From: Anodontia alba
Lineage: Eukaryota > Mollusca > Bivalvia > Lucinida > Lucinidae
Assembly (NCBI GenBank): GCA_964016985.1
Contig: OZ024823.1
Location: 129,600,112 to 129,664,111, forward strand
Length of the DNA stretch: 64,000 bases
Direction of reading: 5' to 3'
Of this stretch, positions 60,201 to 64,000 are shown one piece after another. Under the pieces are notes generated by a model. That model was not told where the DNA came from, made no database searches, and saw only the letters and a list, made by a program, of their open reading frames with translations. The position numbers and the translations under genes are program-made. The first letter of the stretch is position 1. Every line of letters starts with the position of its first letter.

Positions 60201-63097
60201 ATCAGGCCAGACATTTTGTCAGGCCTGATCTGGGTCCAAACTGTTTGCAAAGGTTATCAGGAGACGACAAAAAACGCCACTAGCGGGGAAAGAGTTAATA
60301 GGTAAAAATAAATACAGTCTATAAAATTTTACATGCGTGAATATAACCTGAAATTGAAAAGAAAGAGAACCATGAAACAATCACACGGAAATCACAATGT
60401 CAGAACATGAACCATATGACATGTGCAGTTCAGCAAAGACTCAGATCAGCCTGCACATTCATTAGTCTGATCAGAGCCATCTCTATTCATCAATATATTC
60501 AGGGGTGGGAATAGTTGCTAATAAACAATCCTGAACTCTAAAAATTCCATCCAAAAACTACTAATATTTTTCTTATTTCTCAATTAAAACATGTGTTGTG
60601 GGTACTCATTAGAAGCGCCTGGGTATTTCTCAATAAAAACATATGTTGTTGGTACTCATTAGAAGTGCTTCAGGGAGGCACTTCTAATGAGTACCCCACA
60701 ACATATGTTTTTATTGAGAAATAAGAAAACTATTATGTGGATACTCCCTCTTATCTGGAGCTATACAACTAATAATTAGTTGAATAATTAGTTAATTTTT
60801 TTTTAAATTATTTCAGGCAAATATTAACCCAAATAAGTACTTTTGACACAAAAGGATGGTCTTGAGAACAAGTATAGAAGTGAAATTTCATGCTTAACCC
60901 TTAAAATGCCAAGAAAACCTGTATCTGAAAATGTCCTCTGTTTATGTCGTCTGCTGAATATTCTTGCAAACGGAGCAGTCTAATCTGGGTCCACACTGTT
61001 TGCAAAAATGACTTTTAAAATCACAAGCAGATGACAAATTAGACGACAATTGTTGTGATTGGCAGTTTAAGGGTTAAAATGAAATTTCTCAATCCTGAAA
61101 TCAGGATTAATCCTGAAGTTTCCCATCCCTGTATATCCTACAGTATCCAATGGTTCTGTAAACTAATGACTTAACATCTGTGACACCCTACACACCCTCT
61201 CAACTGTTCAGACTGCACATCATCATCTAAGCCTAAGATGTCTGATGTCTGTGTGATAAGAGCTCAAGTGGCACATAGCTCTAGATAGGTATCCAGATAT
61301 ATGTGCCAGTACATGACAAAACCTACAATAAGACCTTGTGACCAGCAAAGACTCAGATCAGCCTGTACATCCACCCAGTACAGCAAGGTTCTCATTTATC
61401 CCTATCTGGATAGCCTGGAGGCTGTAGAAGGCACATACAATCAGCAAAGACTCTGATCAGACTGCGCAGATGCACAGGCTGATCCAAGTCTTCGCTGGTC
61501 GCACAAGTCTTATTGTAGGTTCTATCATACGCTGGCTCATCTAATTTTCTTATTACTGCTTGAAAATTATAATTGTGGGAACAATTAGAAGCATCTCTAT
61601 ACGGTACTTTTAATTGGTTCCTACACCATATGTTTTTGTAGAGAAACAGGAAAAATATTAATACGTTTTGGGCAAAAACCAGTGTTTCATCCTGAGCTAT
61701 GATGGAATCAGATTTGTTCAAGTTCTGGTTAAATGACAGAACAACCCTTGTGGATTACTGAGTGTCATCTTCCAGAGAAAGGGAGGAAAGGGACAGACAG
61801 AAGGACTAGTAGATAGGAGGAAAGGATGAGTGGAAAGAGAAAAACAGGGAAGGATGGGAGAAAAAGCAAATGACAGTTCAGAAACAGAAGAAATATTAAC
61901 ATGCTCCCTTCTCCTACAGCAGGCCCTTACCACCACCATATAGCTCCAGATAGGGTGCTTTTTTTCCAACAAAAGAACTGTTGATAAGTTTTTGTATTTC
62001 TCTGCAAAAACATGTTGTGGTATTCATTAGAAGCACCTGGCACTTCTAATGAATACCACAACATGTGTTTTCCTGAAGAAATAATTGTTTTTCCTGATAC
62101 CACCTCTTATCTGGAGTAACATTACCACCCACTGATGGAATGAGAATCCTGTTTAGAATGAAACTTACAGAATGGGGTGATCAGTGTATGTTTCTGCTGT
62201 ATAAATTCCTCCTCCACTTTGACATATCTGTCTGTCATGTCAGGATTCTGGGCAAGAGATGCCAACTGGCTGCTGTAGCCATCAAGTATACAGTCTACTA
62301 GTGACAAGAGCTGTTGAAATAAACCTCCTCTAGTTTCTATATCCTTGGTCTCTGAGACAGCAGTTTGAAGAGTTAAAAAGAACTGGAAATAAATATGGCA
62401 TACAACAATTTTATATGCAAACAATAATACTTGGAACAGCCTGTGCACTAACATATTCTGTTCATCATCTTCAAAGTTACCATCAAATATTTTATTTACC
62501 ATAAATAGGAAACTTTCTATAGAAAGGTTTACTAGAATCTGCAGTAATTACCATGCTTAAGTCTCTTTTAACATATAGCATTTTTTGTGTTTATAATAAA
62601 AATGTTGTAGTTACTCAATAACATTATCTCACTGAGGCAATTCTAATGAGTACCACAAAATATATGTTTTCATGGAGAAATAAGATAAATATTTCTCTGG
62701 AAATTCCTCTAATGTAGGTCATTAGTAATAACATGCGTCAACTGATCAAATATGACATTTACAATACAAGACTTTTTTGTAAAAGAAATAACCGTTATAT
62801 ATCTTCTGCAATCTGTGGCTGTTGTCAACCAAAAGAGTATTCCACACGTAAATCGCCATTAGATCTCGAAGTTTGTAATTACTATAGTAATTAATCAGGC
62901 TATCAAAAGACAGGGAAATATTCTGTAGTGGTTCCTGGGAAAGCTATATTTACCTGTTTTCTAAGAAGATCACGGATGCCCTGGTTCCCTGTTGTTGAAG
63001 TCCAAGGAATATATTCTGGTGCCTTCTCCAGCTGGGTCTCGGCTTGGTACACATTGGCTCTATTTAGTCTGTACTGTAATGCTGCATGTAACATACC
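41335..63097 (-). CDS. NUP133: Nucleoporin Nup133, C-terminal 13 exons (5' part off window)
   Basis: Nup133 is a scaffold subunit of the Y (Nup107-160) complex of the nuclear pore. Its C-terminal helical region binds Nup107. Thirteen exons (144, 214, 134, 40, 125, 60, 76, 62, 57, 81, 74, 89 and 137 nt) join with matching phases into 430 codons plus TGA. Diagnostic blocks in order: [149 protein letters not shown] and WCKALLRD. They are recalled as typical of animal Nup133. Animal Nup133 is about 1150 residues, so roughly the first 700, including the beta-propeller, are missing. Introns are full of palindromic MITEs. Confidence 0.93.
41537..41740 (-). mobile_element. tRNA-derived SINE (SINE-2)
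   Basis: Minus strand: GTTGCCAAGTGGTTAGCATT (box A type), TCCTGGGTTCAAAGC (box B), then a core with plus-strand words CTTTCAACATTATTTAAGTC and AAAGCTCTGTGC. Shares this order with 50472-50680. In a NUP133 intron. Confidence 0.8.
41790..42004. repeat. Family Q MITE, complete hairpin
   Basis: Hairpin GCAAACAGTGTAGACCCTGA TTAGACTGCTCC / GGAGCAGTCTGATCTGGGTC TGCACTGTTTGC. Right end AAAATTTTAGGACATTTACC. Left end is diverged. Confidence 0.85.
42181..42267. repeat. (TG)n microsatellite
   Basis: About 40 TG units with scattered TA changes. In the NUP133 penultimate intron. Confidence 0.97.
42556..42765. repeat. Family B MITE
   Basis: TAACCTTCACCACTCTGTGG with CAGCAGAAGCC, to CATCTGCTGAAAATATTACC CAGCAT. 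Perfect hairpin ATTTCATGCAAATTGTCTCC / GGAGACAATTTGCATGAAAT around TTAAGGA-like centre. About 25 bp from a NUP133 exon donor. Confidence 0.92.
42792..42880 (-). CDS. NUP133: NUP133 exon
   Basis: Eighty-nine nt, acceptor ATTTCAG|ATGG, donor [30 protein letters not shown] and TVSLLADSE. The [11 protein letters not shown] block corresponds to the segment before the Nup133 C-terminal tail. Confidence 0.9.
42963..43150. repeat. Family O element
   Basis: CAGGGGAACTGGATACACTT and GGTAACAAATTCTTTTCTTT TAGGATAGACCC are shared with 47917-48120 and 51459-51910. Confidence 0.6.
43271..44953 (+). mobile_element. Tandem-core element 4, Helitron-like 3' end
   Basis: Starts CTAGAGGCCCAGGTGGGCCC and continues with about ten imperfect 85-140-bp units. 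Each contains TTTAGCAATTCTGAATCTC, GATGCCTCCCATCAAGTTT, GGCTCAATCYGACTTACGGT and GATGGCCGCCATGG. The end is GACAGACACACGGGCGGACA, then hairpin TGGAGCACAGCTCCA and GATGAGCTAA. It occupies the NUP133 intron between the exons at 42880 and 45147. Probably a non-autonomous Helitron or pearl element. Confidence 0.75.
45147..45220 (-). CDS. NUP133: NUP133 exon
   Basis: Seventy-four nt, acceptor TTTTCAG|AAT, donor [34 protein letters not shown]. Ends phase 2. Confidence 0.91.
45258..45457. repeat. Family Q MITE
   Basis: ACAATAAATGTCCTAAAATT to AAAATTTTAGGAAATTTACT GT. Core GCTAACAGTGCAGAACTAGA TCAGACTGCTCAGG, right arm short. Confidence 0.82.
45578..45652. repeat. (AAAT)n low-complexity tract
   Basis: AAATAAAATAAA runs in a NUP133 intron. 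Confidence 0.9.
45655..46101. repeat. Two family K elements in tandem
   Basis: First 45655-45840 (GAAGACTTAGATTAGCCTGC, GCAGGCTGATCTGAATCTTT). Second 45881-46101 with intact ends ATGAGCTAGCACACGACAAA and TTTTGTCATGCACCGGCTCA. Confidence 0.82.
46385..46577 (-). mobile_element. tRNA-Lys-derived SINE (SINE-3)
   Basis: Minus strand head: CATAGCCTAGTGGATAGGAG (box A), GACTCTTAATC (anticodon loop as in Lys-CTT tRNA) and GTGGTTCGAGCCTAGC (box B), then GGGTCACATGTGGGGAAGCC. The lack of a closing acceptor stem and the attached body make it a SINE, not a tRNA gene. Confidence 0.85.
46675..46755 (-). CDS. NUP133: NUP133 exon
   Basis: Twenty-seven codons, acceptor TTTCAG|CTT, donor [29 protein letters not shown] then LMQFIDR. 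Confidence 0.94.
46886..47129. repeat. Family J MITE
   Basis: GGGTCCAGTTGTTCAAAGTA to TTTTGAACAACTGGGCCC. Hairpin TGTGAGTAGCTTTTGCAAAT GCAAAAGCTACTCACA. In a NUP133 intron. Confidence 0.93.
47613..47669 (-). CDS. NUP133: NUP133 exon
   Basis: Nineteen codons, acceptor TTCTAG|AAT, donor [28 protein letters not shown]. Phase 0/0. Confidence 0.91.
47693..47905. repeat. Family A MITE, complete
   Basis: TTAACCCTTGTCCTGCTGAA to TTCAGCATGACAAGGGTTA. Hairpin GATCAGTTGGCTTCTGAAGA AGCCAACTGATC. It also carries AATCTGATTGGCTGAAAAT as in all A copies. 24 bp upstream of a NUP133 acceptor. Confidence 0.93.
47917..48120. repeat. Family O element
   Basis: GGGGAATGGATACACTTTCA, GGGTCTTCTTTAAAAGG, GGAGCAAACTCTTTCCTTTT AAAGTAGAC and a GTTGTCTCCC tail. 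Confidence 0.65.
48197..48475. repeat. Family G-related element
   Basis: CGAATCTCAATAGCTCGAAC, GAGATATGGGTAGTTTGAGC CA, TATGCTGAGTGTACTCAT and GATTCTAATGAGTATGCACA ACATA. Same order as 3811-4083. Confidence 0.6.
48792..49029. repeat. Family A2 MITE, complete
   Basis: TTAACCCTTAAACTGCCAAT to TTGGTGTTTTAAGGGTTAA. Perfect hairpin GTGTGGACCCAGATCAGACT GCTCC with complement. Confidence 0.93.
49102..49308. repeat. Family A MITE, inverted
   Basis: TTAACCCTTGTCATGCTAAA to TTCAGCAGGACAAGGGTTAA. Hairpin CAGTTGGCTTCCTGAGCCAA CTG. Ends 25 bp from a NUP133 donor. Confidence 0.93.
49333..49394 (-). CDS. NUP133: NUP133 exon
   Basis: Sixty-two nt, acceptor TTTTCAG|CAAT, donor GAG|GTAAAC. The split codon gives Ala, then [20 protein letters not shown]. 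Confidence 0.92.
49453..49646. repeat. Family G MITE, complete
   Basis: ACATAGCTATACAGATAAGA to GCCTTATCTGTTGCTATGAT. Hairpin ATATGTTGTGGGTACTCATT AGAAG / CTTCTAATGAGCACCCACAA. Confidence 0.9.
49664..49890. repeat. Family B MITE with 27-bp poly-G
   Basis: TTAACCTTTACAACTCTCTG to TTTTTACCCAGCATGC. 49776-49802 is an unbroken G run, followed to 49831 by G-rich sequence, in place of the usual A-rich right arm. Confidence 0.88.
49994..50237. repeat. Family J MITE
   Basis: GGACCTAGTTGTTCAAAGTA to TTTGAACAATTGGGCCCAG, hairpin as 46886-47129. Confidence 0.92.
50472..50680 (-). mobile_element. SINE-2
   Basis: Plus strand: TTTTTGGTGATGTTTTGTG, CTTTCAACATTATTCAAGTC, AAAGGCTCTGTGCAATGAAA and CAGGGTTCAAACTCCCGGCA (inverted box B). 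Homologous along its length to 41537-41740. Confidence 0.8.
50709..51003. repeat. Family J MITE between 26-bp direct repeats
   Basis: Element 50735-50977 with GGCCCAGTTGTTCAAAGCTA / GAACAACTGGGCCC ends and a full hairpin. 50709-50734 and 50978-51003 are identical (TGATGTTTGGATATAAAACT TTCCAG). Confidence 0.95.
51268..51343 (-). CDS. NUP133: NUP133 exon
   Basis: Seventy-six nt, acceptor TTTCAG|ACA, donor [30 protein letters not shown] then ETNMN. Ends phase 1. Confidence 0.92.
51459..51910. repeat. Family O element split by a family A MITE
   Basis: O parts: AAGATGAATGGATACACATT CAAGGGAAG (left) and AGAATTTGCTCCCAGTGG / CCCTGGGAGCAAATTCTTTG (right). Family A occupies 51534-51747. Confidence 0.75.
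51534..51747. repeat. Family A MITE, inverted
   Basis: TTGACCCTTGGCATGCTGAA to TTTAGCAGGACAAGGGTTAA. Perfect hairpin GATCCAGATCAGTTGGCTTC / GAAGCCAACTGATCTGGATC. Confidence 0.93.
51960..52845. other. NUP133 intronic stretch; poly-T 52161-52189
   Basis: A long T run is followed by sequence with no recognised coding or repeat ends. CAGGTCAAGG/GACCCCAAGGTC words near 52140 and 52310 are unlike the families above. Confidence 0.45.
52849..53001. repeat. Family D-like MITE, deleted
   Basis: TTTAACCCGTTCATTCCTAC, TTTGCAAACAGTGCATATGA GACAGCTCATAATGA, then GGGGGTGAAATGTTTAA. 22 bp before a NUP133 donor. Confidence 0.65.
53024..53083 (-). CDS. NUP133: NUP133 exon
   Basis: Twenty codons, acceptor TTTCAG|GCT, donor [32 protein letters not shown], the helix preceding the TLLSLSKL block. 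Confidence 0.92.
53215..53380. repeat. Family G-related MITE
   Basis: Hairpin GGGTACTCATTTGAATTGCA TCGACTTGTCGATGCAATTC AAATGAGTACCC, flanked by CTTTATAAAG..CATATG arms. Confidence 0.8.
53560..53960. repeat. Tandem-core type end fragments
   Basis: GATCTTTATGCCCCCGCCTG CCAAAGGCAGCAGTGGGGCA TAAAGC forms a hairpin. A second phrase TTTATGTACTTTGGGCACAT GTCTAG closes it. Such phrases border pearl-like elements in this window. Confidence 0.45.
54248..54372 (-). CDS. NUP133: NUP133 exon
   Basis: Acceptor GTTTAG|GTAAGC, donor TCG|GTAAGA. Encodes [20 protein letters not shown], then [18 protein letters not shown]. Confidence 0.93.
54446..54969. repeat. Family F MITE with about 250-bp insertion
   Basis: F ends: TATGAAAACAGGCCTATTCA and ATAGGCATGTTTTCATGATG. 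Between CAAATATATTGA and ATTTTACAATCAAAAA, normally contiguous, lies about 54477-54725 of unrelated sequence. Hairpin TGGGTACTTGTTAGAATGGC / GGCGGTTCTAAAGAGTACCC. Confidence 0.8.
54975..55370. other. NUP133 intronic stretch
   Basis: Contains one K-like phrase (AAGACCCAGACTACCCTGCA, 55067; GCACAGGCTGATTGAAGTC, 55172). Otherwise nothing recognised. Confidence 0.45.
55374..55413 (-). CDS. NUP133: NUP133 mini-exon (40 nt)
   Basis: Acceptor TTTTTCAG|GGT, donor GAAG|GTAGGT. Encodes [13 protein letters not shown], then a split Gly. It restores continuity between FADK and GKRGRLL, which supports a real micro-exon. Confidence 0.9.
55684..56123. repeat. Family G MITE containing a family J MITE
   Basis: G ends: CATAGCTCTAGATAAGGCAC and CTCTTATCTGGAGCTATG. 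J occupies 55724-55969 (TGGGCCCAGTTGTTCAAAGC to GAACAACTGGGCCC). After J, G resumes at TTTTTCTTATTTCTACTCAA. G hairpin GGGTACTCATTAGAAGCACC / GGTGCTTCTAATGAGTATCC. Confidence 0.9.
56158..56366. repeat. Family A MITE
   Basis: TTAACCCTTCTCTTGCTAAA to ATTCAGGATGAGAAGGGTTA. Hairpin CCAGATCAGTTGGCTTCTGA / AGAAGCCAACTGATCTGG. Confidence 0.92.
56540..56712. repeat. Long single palindrome
   Basis: TTCTCCTATTTTAAATATGG / CCATATTTAAAATAGGAGAA, inner GGGAGGTAAAAAACATCCGA TAAAG / CGGATTTTTTTTTACCTCCC, loop ACGAGTGCGAAGCACGAG. No second copy in the window. Confidence 0.88.
56715..57605. other. NUP133 intronic stretch ending in poly-A
   Basis: GAGACCCTTTTGAGATTACC, then AATAAAATTCAGATTC and 25 A (57578-57602). 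The poly(A) signal-like hexamer just before the A run suggests a retroposed 3' end. No reading frame was recognised upstream. Confidence 0.5.
57687..57800. repeat. Family D MITE, left part
   Basis: TTAACCCTTTCATCCTTGCA and GATGAGACTGCTTGTACTGA / GAGCTGTCTCATCAAGACC. It stops where the family I element begins at TTAAAGG. Confidence 0.65.
57866..58114. repeat. Family H MITE (nested), inverted
   Basis: TATCGAGGGTTGAGCGCAAG to CTTGCGCTCAACCCTCGATA. Removing it and one TA restores ACATATGGTATTAAT, matching GATATATGGTATTAAT at 17025-17040. Confidence 0.95.
58262..58541. repeat. Family F MITE (nested)
   Basis: CATTACGAAAACACGCCTAT to AAGCGTGTTTTCGTGATG, hairpin GGTACTCGTTAGAACTGCCT / GGCGGTTCTAACGAGTACCC. 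Confidence 0.93.
58835..58955. repeat. Family G MITE, short
   Basis: TTCTTCATTTCTCCATAAAA CATG, GGGTACTCATTAGAAGTGCT and CACAACATATGTTTTATGGA GAAATAAG. Confidence 0.75.
59014..59270. repeat. Family F MITE, reverse, diverged
   Basis: GCACGAAAATATAATTTTGT, AACCCCACTTTTATATAGTA and a reduced hairpin TTGCCTTAGCGAGGCAG, to GAATAGACTTGTTTTC. Confidence 0.82.
59443..59576 (-). CDS. NUP133: NUP133 exon
   Basis: Acceptor TTTTCAG|TGG, donor ACAAG|GTAAAA. With the preceding T it gives Leu, then [20 protein letters not shown] and [24 protein letters not shown], one of the most conserved Nup133 blocks. Confidence 0.94.
59643..59838. repeat. Family G MITE
   Basis: CATAGCTCTTGATTAGGCAT to CTCTTATCTATACCTATG. 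Hairpin GTGGGTACTCATTAGAAGAG / CTCTAATGAGTACCCAC. 66 bp upstream of a NUP133 acceptor. Confidence 0.88.
60073..60298. repeat. Family D-like MITE with shared hairpin
   Basis: ATACTCTTTGCATGCTGGG to GCGGGGAAAGAGTTAA. Hairpin AACAGTTTGGATCCAGATCA GGCC / GGCCTGATCTGGGTCCAAAC TGTT. Subterminal GTTGTCTGTGG / GGAGACGACAA. Confidence 0.78.
60420..60530. repeat. Family K fragment
   Basis: GACATGTGCAGTTCAGCAAA GACTCAGATCAGCCTGCACA and TTAGTCTGATCAGAGCC. Confidence 0.6.
60555..60768. repeat. Family G MITE with duplicated arm
   Basis: The left arm TTTCTCAATWAAAACATRTG TTGTGGGTACTCATTAGAAG occurs twice (60572 and 60626). It is followed by a single right arm CACTTCTAATGAGTACC and CTCTTATCTGGAGCTATA. Confidence 0.82.
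60894..61077. repeat. Family A2 MITE, arm deleted
   Basis: TTAACCCTTAAAATGCCAAG to TTGGCAGTTTAAGGGTTAA. Only GGAGCAGTCTAATCTGGGTC CACACTGTTTGC remains of the hairpin. Inverted relative to 48792. Confidence 0.9.
61301..61540. repeat. Family K element, complete
   Basis: ATGTGCCAGTACATGACAAA and CCTACAATAAGACCTTGTGA CC, to GGTCGCACAAGTCTTATTGT AGG and ATCATACGCTGGCTCAT. Confidence 0.88.
61552..61703. repeat. Family G MITE, diverged
   Basis: TTCTTATTACTGCTTGAAAA, ACAATTAGAAGCATCTC, CACCATATGTTTTTGTAGAG and CATCCTGAGCTATGATG. Confidence 0.7.
61938..62121. repeat. Family G MITE
   Basis: CATATAGCTCCAGATAGGGT to ACCTCTTATCTGGAGTAA. Hairpin GTGGTATTCATTAGAAGCAC CTGGCACTTCTAATGAATAC CAC. Confidence 0.88.
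62169..62382 (-). CDS. NUP133: NUP133 exon
   Basis: Acceptor TTTCCAG|TTC, donor TTCT|GTAAGT, ends phase 1. Encodes [38 protein letters not shown] and [16 protein letters not shown]. It is the largest exon (214 nt) in the window. Confidence 0.92.
62575..62715. repeat. Family G MITE, decayed
   Basis: ACTGAGGCAATTCTAATGAG TACCACAAAATATATGTTTT and GGAGAAATAAGATAAATATT. Left arm mostly lost. Confidence 0.65.
62954..63097 (-). CDS. NUP133: NUP133 exon (first in window)
   Basis: Forty-eight codons, acceptor ATCCAG|GGT, donor CAG|GTAAAT, phase 0/0. [16 protein letters not shown].. and [20 protein letters not shown]; the Y-I/L-PWT-xxG-x-QGIR block is a Nup133 hallmark. Confidence 0.92.
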
Positions 63098-63141
63098 CTG
63101 GATAGAAAAGATAGTATATTTACCCTAAACATTGCAAAATC

Positions 63142-63342
63142 TTAACCCTTGTCCAGCTGAACCTGGATATACACTGCAAAGTGTACATCCAAATCAGTTG
63201 GCTTCTGAAGAGGCCAACTGATCTGGATCTGCACTGTTTGTCATTGAGTATGTGAATTTCAATCACCAATCTGGATCAAGTAATCTCATTGGCTGAAAAT
63301 TTGAAAAGGGCATCTTAATTTATTCAGCATGGCAAGGGTTAA
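63142..63342. repeat. Family A MITE
   Basis: TTAACCCTTGTCCAGCTGAA to TTCAGCATGGCAAGGGTTAA. Hairpin ATCAGTTGGCTTCTGAAGAG / GGCCAACTGATCTGGAT. Confidence 0.92.
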
Positions 63343-63344
63343 CT

Positions 63345-64000
63345 CCTCACTATAAACTCATGTGCTGTAATTTTGTGTTCTAGTTCTCAATTTTAATTAG
63401 TTTAGTATTAACCTGTGTTCTTGTATTTTTCAGTTAGGCTGTTCTCTTATGTTAGTTATATGCTTTTATCAACCGGGTTTTGTCAGCTCTGGTAGGTAGG
63501 GGCCCTACCCAATCACCTCTGCTGTCCTTTCTCTGGTTGACTATTTGAGTATTGTGCTGGTTTTATATCTTATATTACAATTATGATTTAAATCTTAGGC
63601 TTAAATTATTCATCATTATCTATGATGTATTATAATGTATATTGTCTGTCTGAAAACATTACGTGTATTGATGGTCAAAAGCTCTTGAGAGTTTATGTTA
63701 CTGTTATATATATGTCATGTCATCTTAAAATAAATTATCTTATCTTACCTAGTCTTATCCTTACTATACTTGCACAGAATTTCACAAGTCTGTTTTACTA
63801 CCTGATGGATGTGTGGCAAACAGAGACAGCCTCTATCAGAGACCATATTCTGCAGCAATTCACCTGGGTCTACAACAGTTTGCTCAAGCATTATTGTTTC
63901 AGACCTCTTTACCTTACCCTCATACTTGTCCTAAAAATTGATTTTTTTAATGTTCGCTAATGTGTCTAAAAAACAGCTGGATGAGTGATAAACAGTTTAG
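63345..64000. other. Right-edge NUP133 intronic stretch
   Basis: No exon with matching phase was found here. At 63813-63895 GTGGCAAACAGAGACAGCCT / CTGGGTCTACAACAGTTTGC TC is a family P-like relic, cut near the window edge by a second such phrase (GATAAACAGTTTAG). Confidence 0.5.

Noticed and set aside
63142..64000. Further upstream NUP133 exon before the window end
   Set aside because: Searched for acceptor/donor pairs with phase 0 donor and helical Nup133 blocks; only a family A MITE and low-information sequence were found.

Overview
This is animal nuclear DNA, most likely from a bivalve mollusc. That assignment is an inference from spliced genes with small exons and GT-AG introns, AT-rich non-coding DNA, tRNA-derived SINEs, and tandem-core 'pearl/Helitron-like' arrays of the kind common in bivalves. 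No prokaryotic genes, CRISPR arrays or operons are present. Exon limits were placed by reading splice sites and checking that codon phase runs through every junction.

Two cellular genes are recognisable, both on the minus strand. (1) ARGINASE: six coding exons at 17850-17924 (start codon), 4296-4478, 3097-3362, 2589-2645, 1137-1241 and 213-349. The last exon or exons lie off the left edge. Intron 1 is about 13.4 kb and is filled with repeats. The manganese-binding motifs GGDHS, DAHAD and DVDAMD are all intact. (2) NUP133 (nucleoporin of the Y complex): 13 consecutive exons from 63097 down to the stop codon at 41335, together 1293 nt (430 residues plus stop), giving the C-terminal helical part. 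The N-terminal propeller lies off the right edge. The 18-41 kb interval between the genes shows no convincing cellular gene. It holds a decayed mariner, a LINE reverse-transcriptase remnant, an unrecognised frameshifted reading frame (37.3-37.9 kb), SINEs, tandem arrays and MITEs.

Most of the window is short, non-autonomous, strongly palindromic elements. I use these working letters. A: ends TTAACCCTTGTCCTGCTGAA. A2: TTAACCCTTAAA..GCCAA. B: TTAACCTTTACCACTCTCTGGG. C: TTAACCCTAAAAGCGCCAA. D: TTAACTCTTTCACTGCCA. I: TTAAAGGCTCCATAT (A to D and I are all TTAA-bounded, piggyBac-like). E: about 100-bp CGACGTTG-rich palindromes starting CCCAGCAAACACACAACG. F: about 275 bp, ends CGAAAACACGCCTAT. G: ends near TAGCTCCAGATAAG, core ACATATGTTGTGGGTACTC. 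H: TATCGAGGGTTGAGCGCAAG, about 250 bp, TA target. J: GGGCCCAGTTGTTCAAAG, about 240 bp. K: GAAGACTCAGATCAGCCTG core with GCxxGACAAAA ends. L: CACTACAACCTCTTTATAAC. M: TACAGTCGACTCTCGTTATC. O: hairpin GAGCAAATTCTTTCC. P and Q: ends with GTAAATA..TCGGAC and GTAAATGTCCTAAAATTT. R: CTGGTTCCAGACT / GGAGACTGGAGCCAG. The families insert into each other, which gives a readable order of insertion in places.

The most notable signals are: one hairpin module (CAAACAGTGTAGACCCAGATCAG and variants) reused inside several unrelated end families; a J element flanked by a perfect 26-bp direct repeat; a three-level nested element at 57.8-58.7 kb with an empty-site counterpart at 17.0 kb; two unrelated tandem arrays ending in a hairpin followed by GAGCTAA, as in Helitrons; and long near-perfect hairpins in NUP133 introns that would be transcribed.
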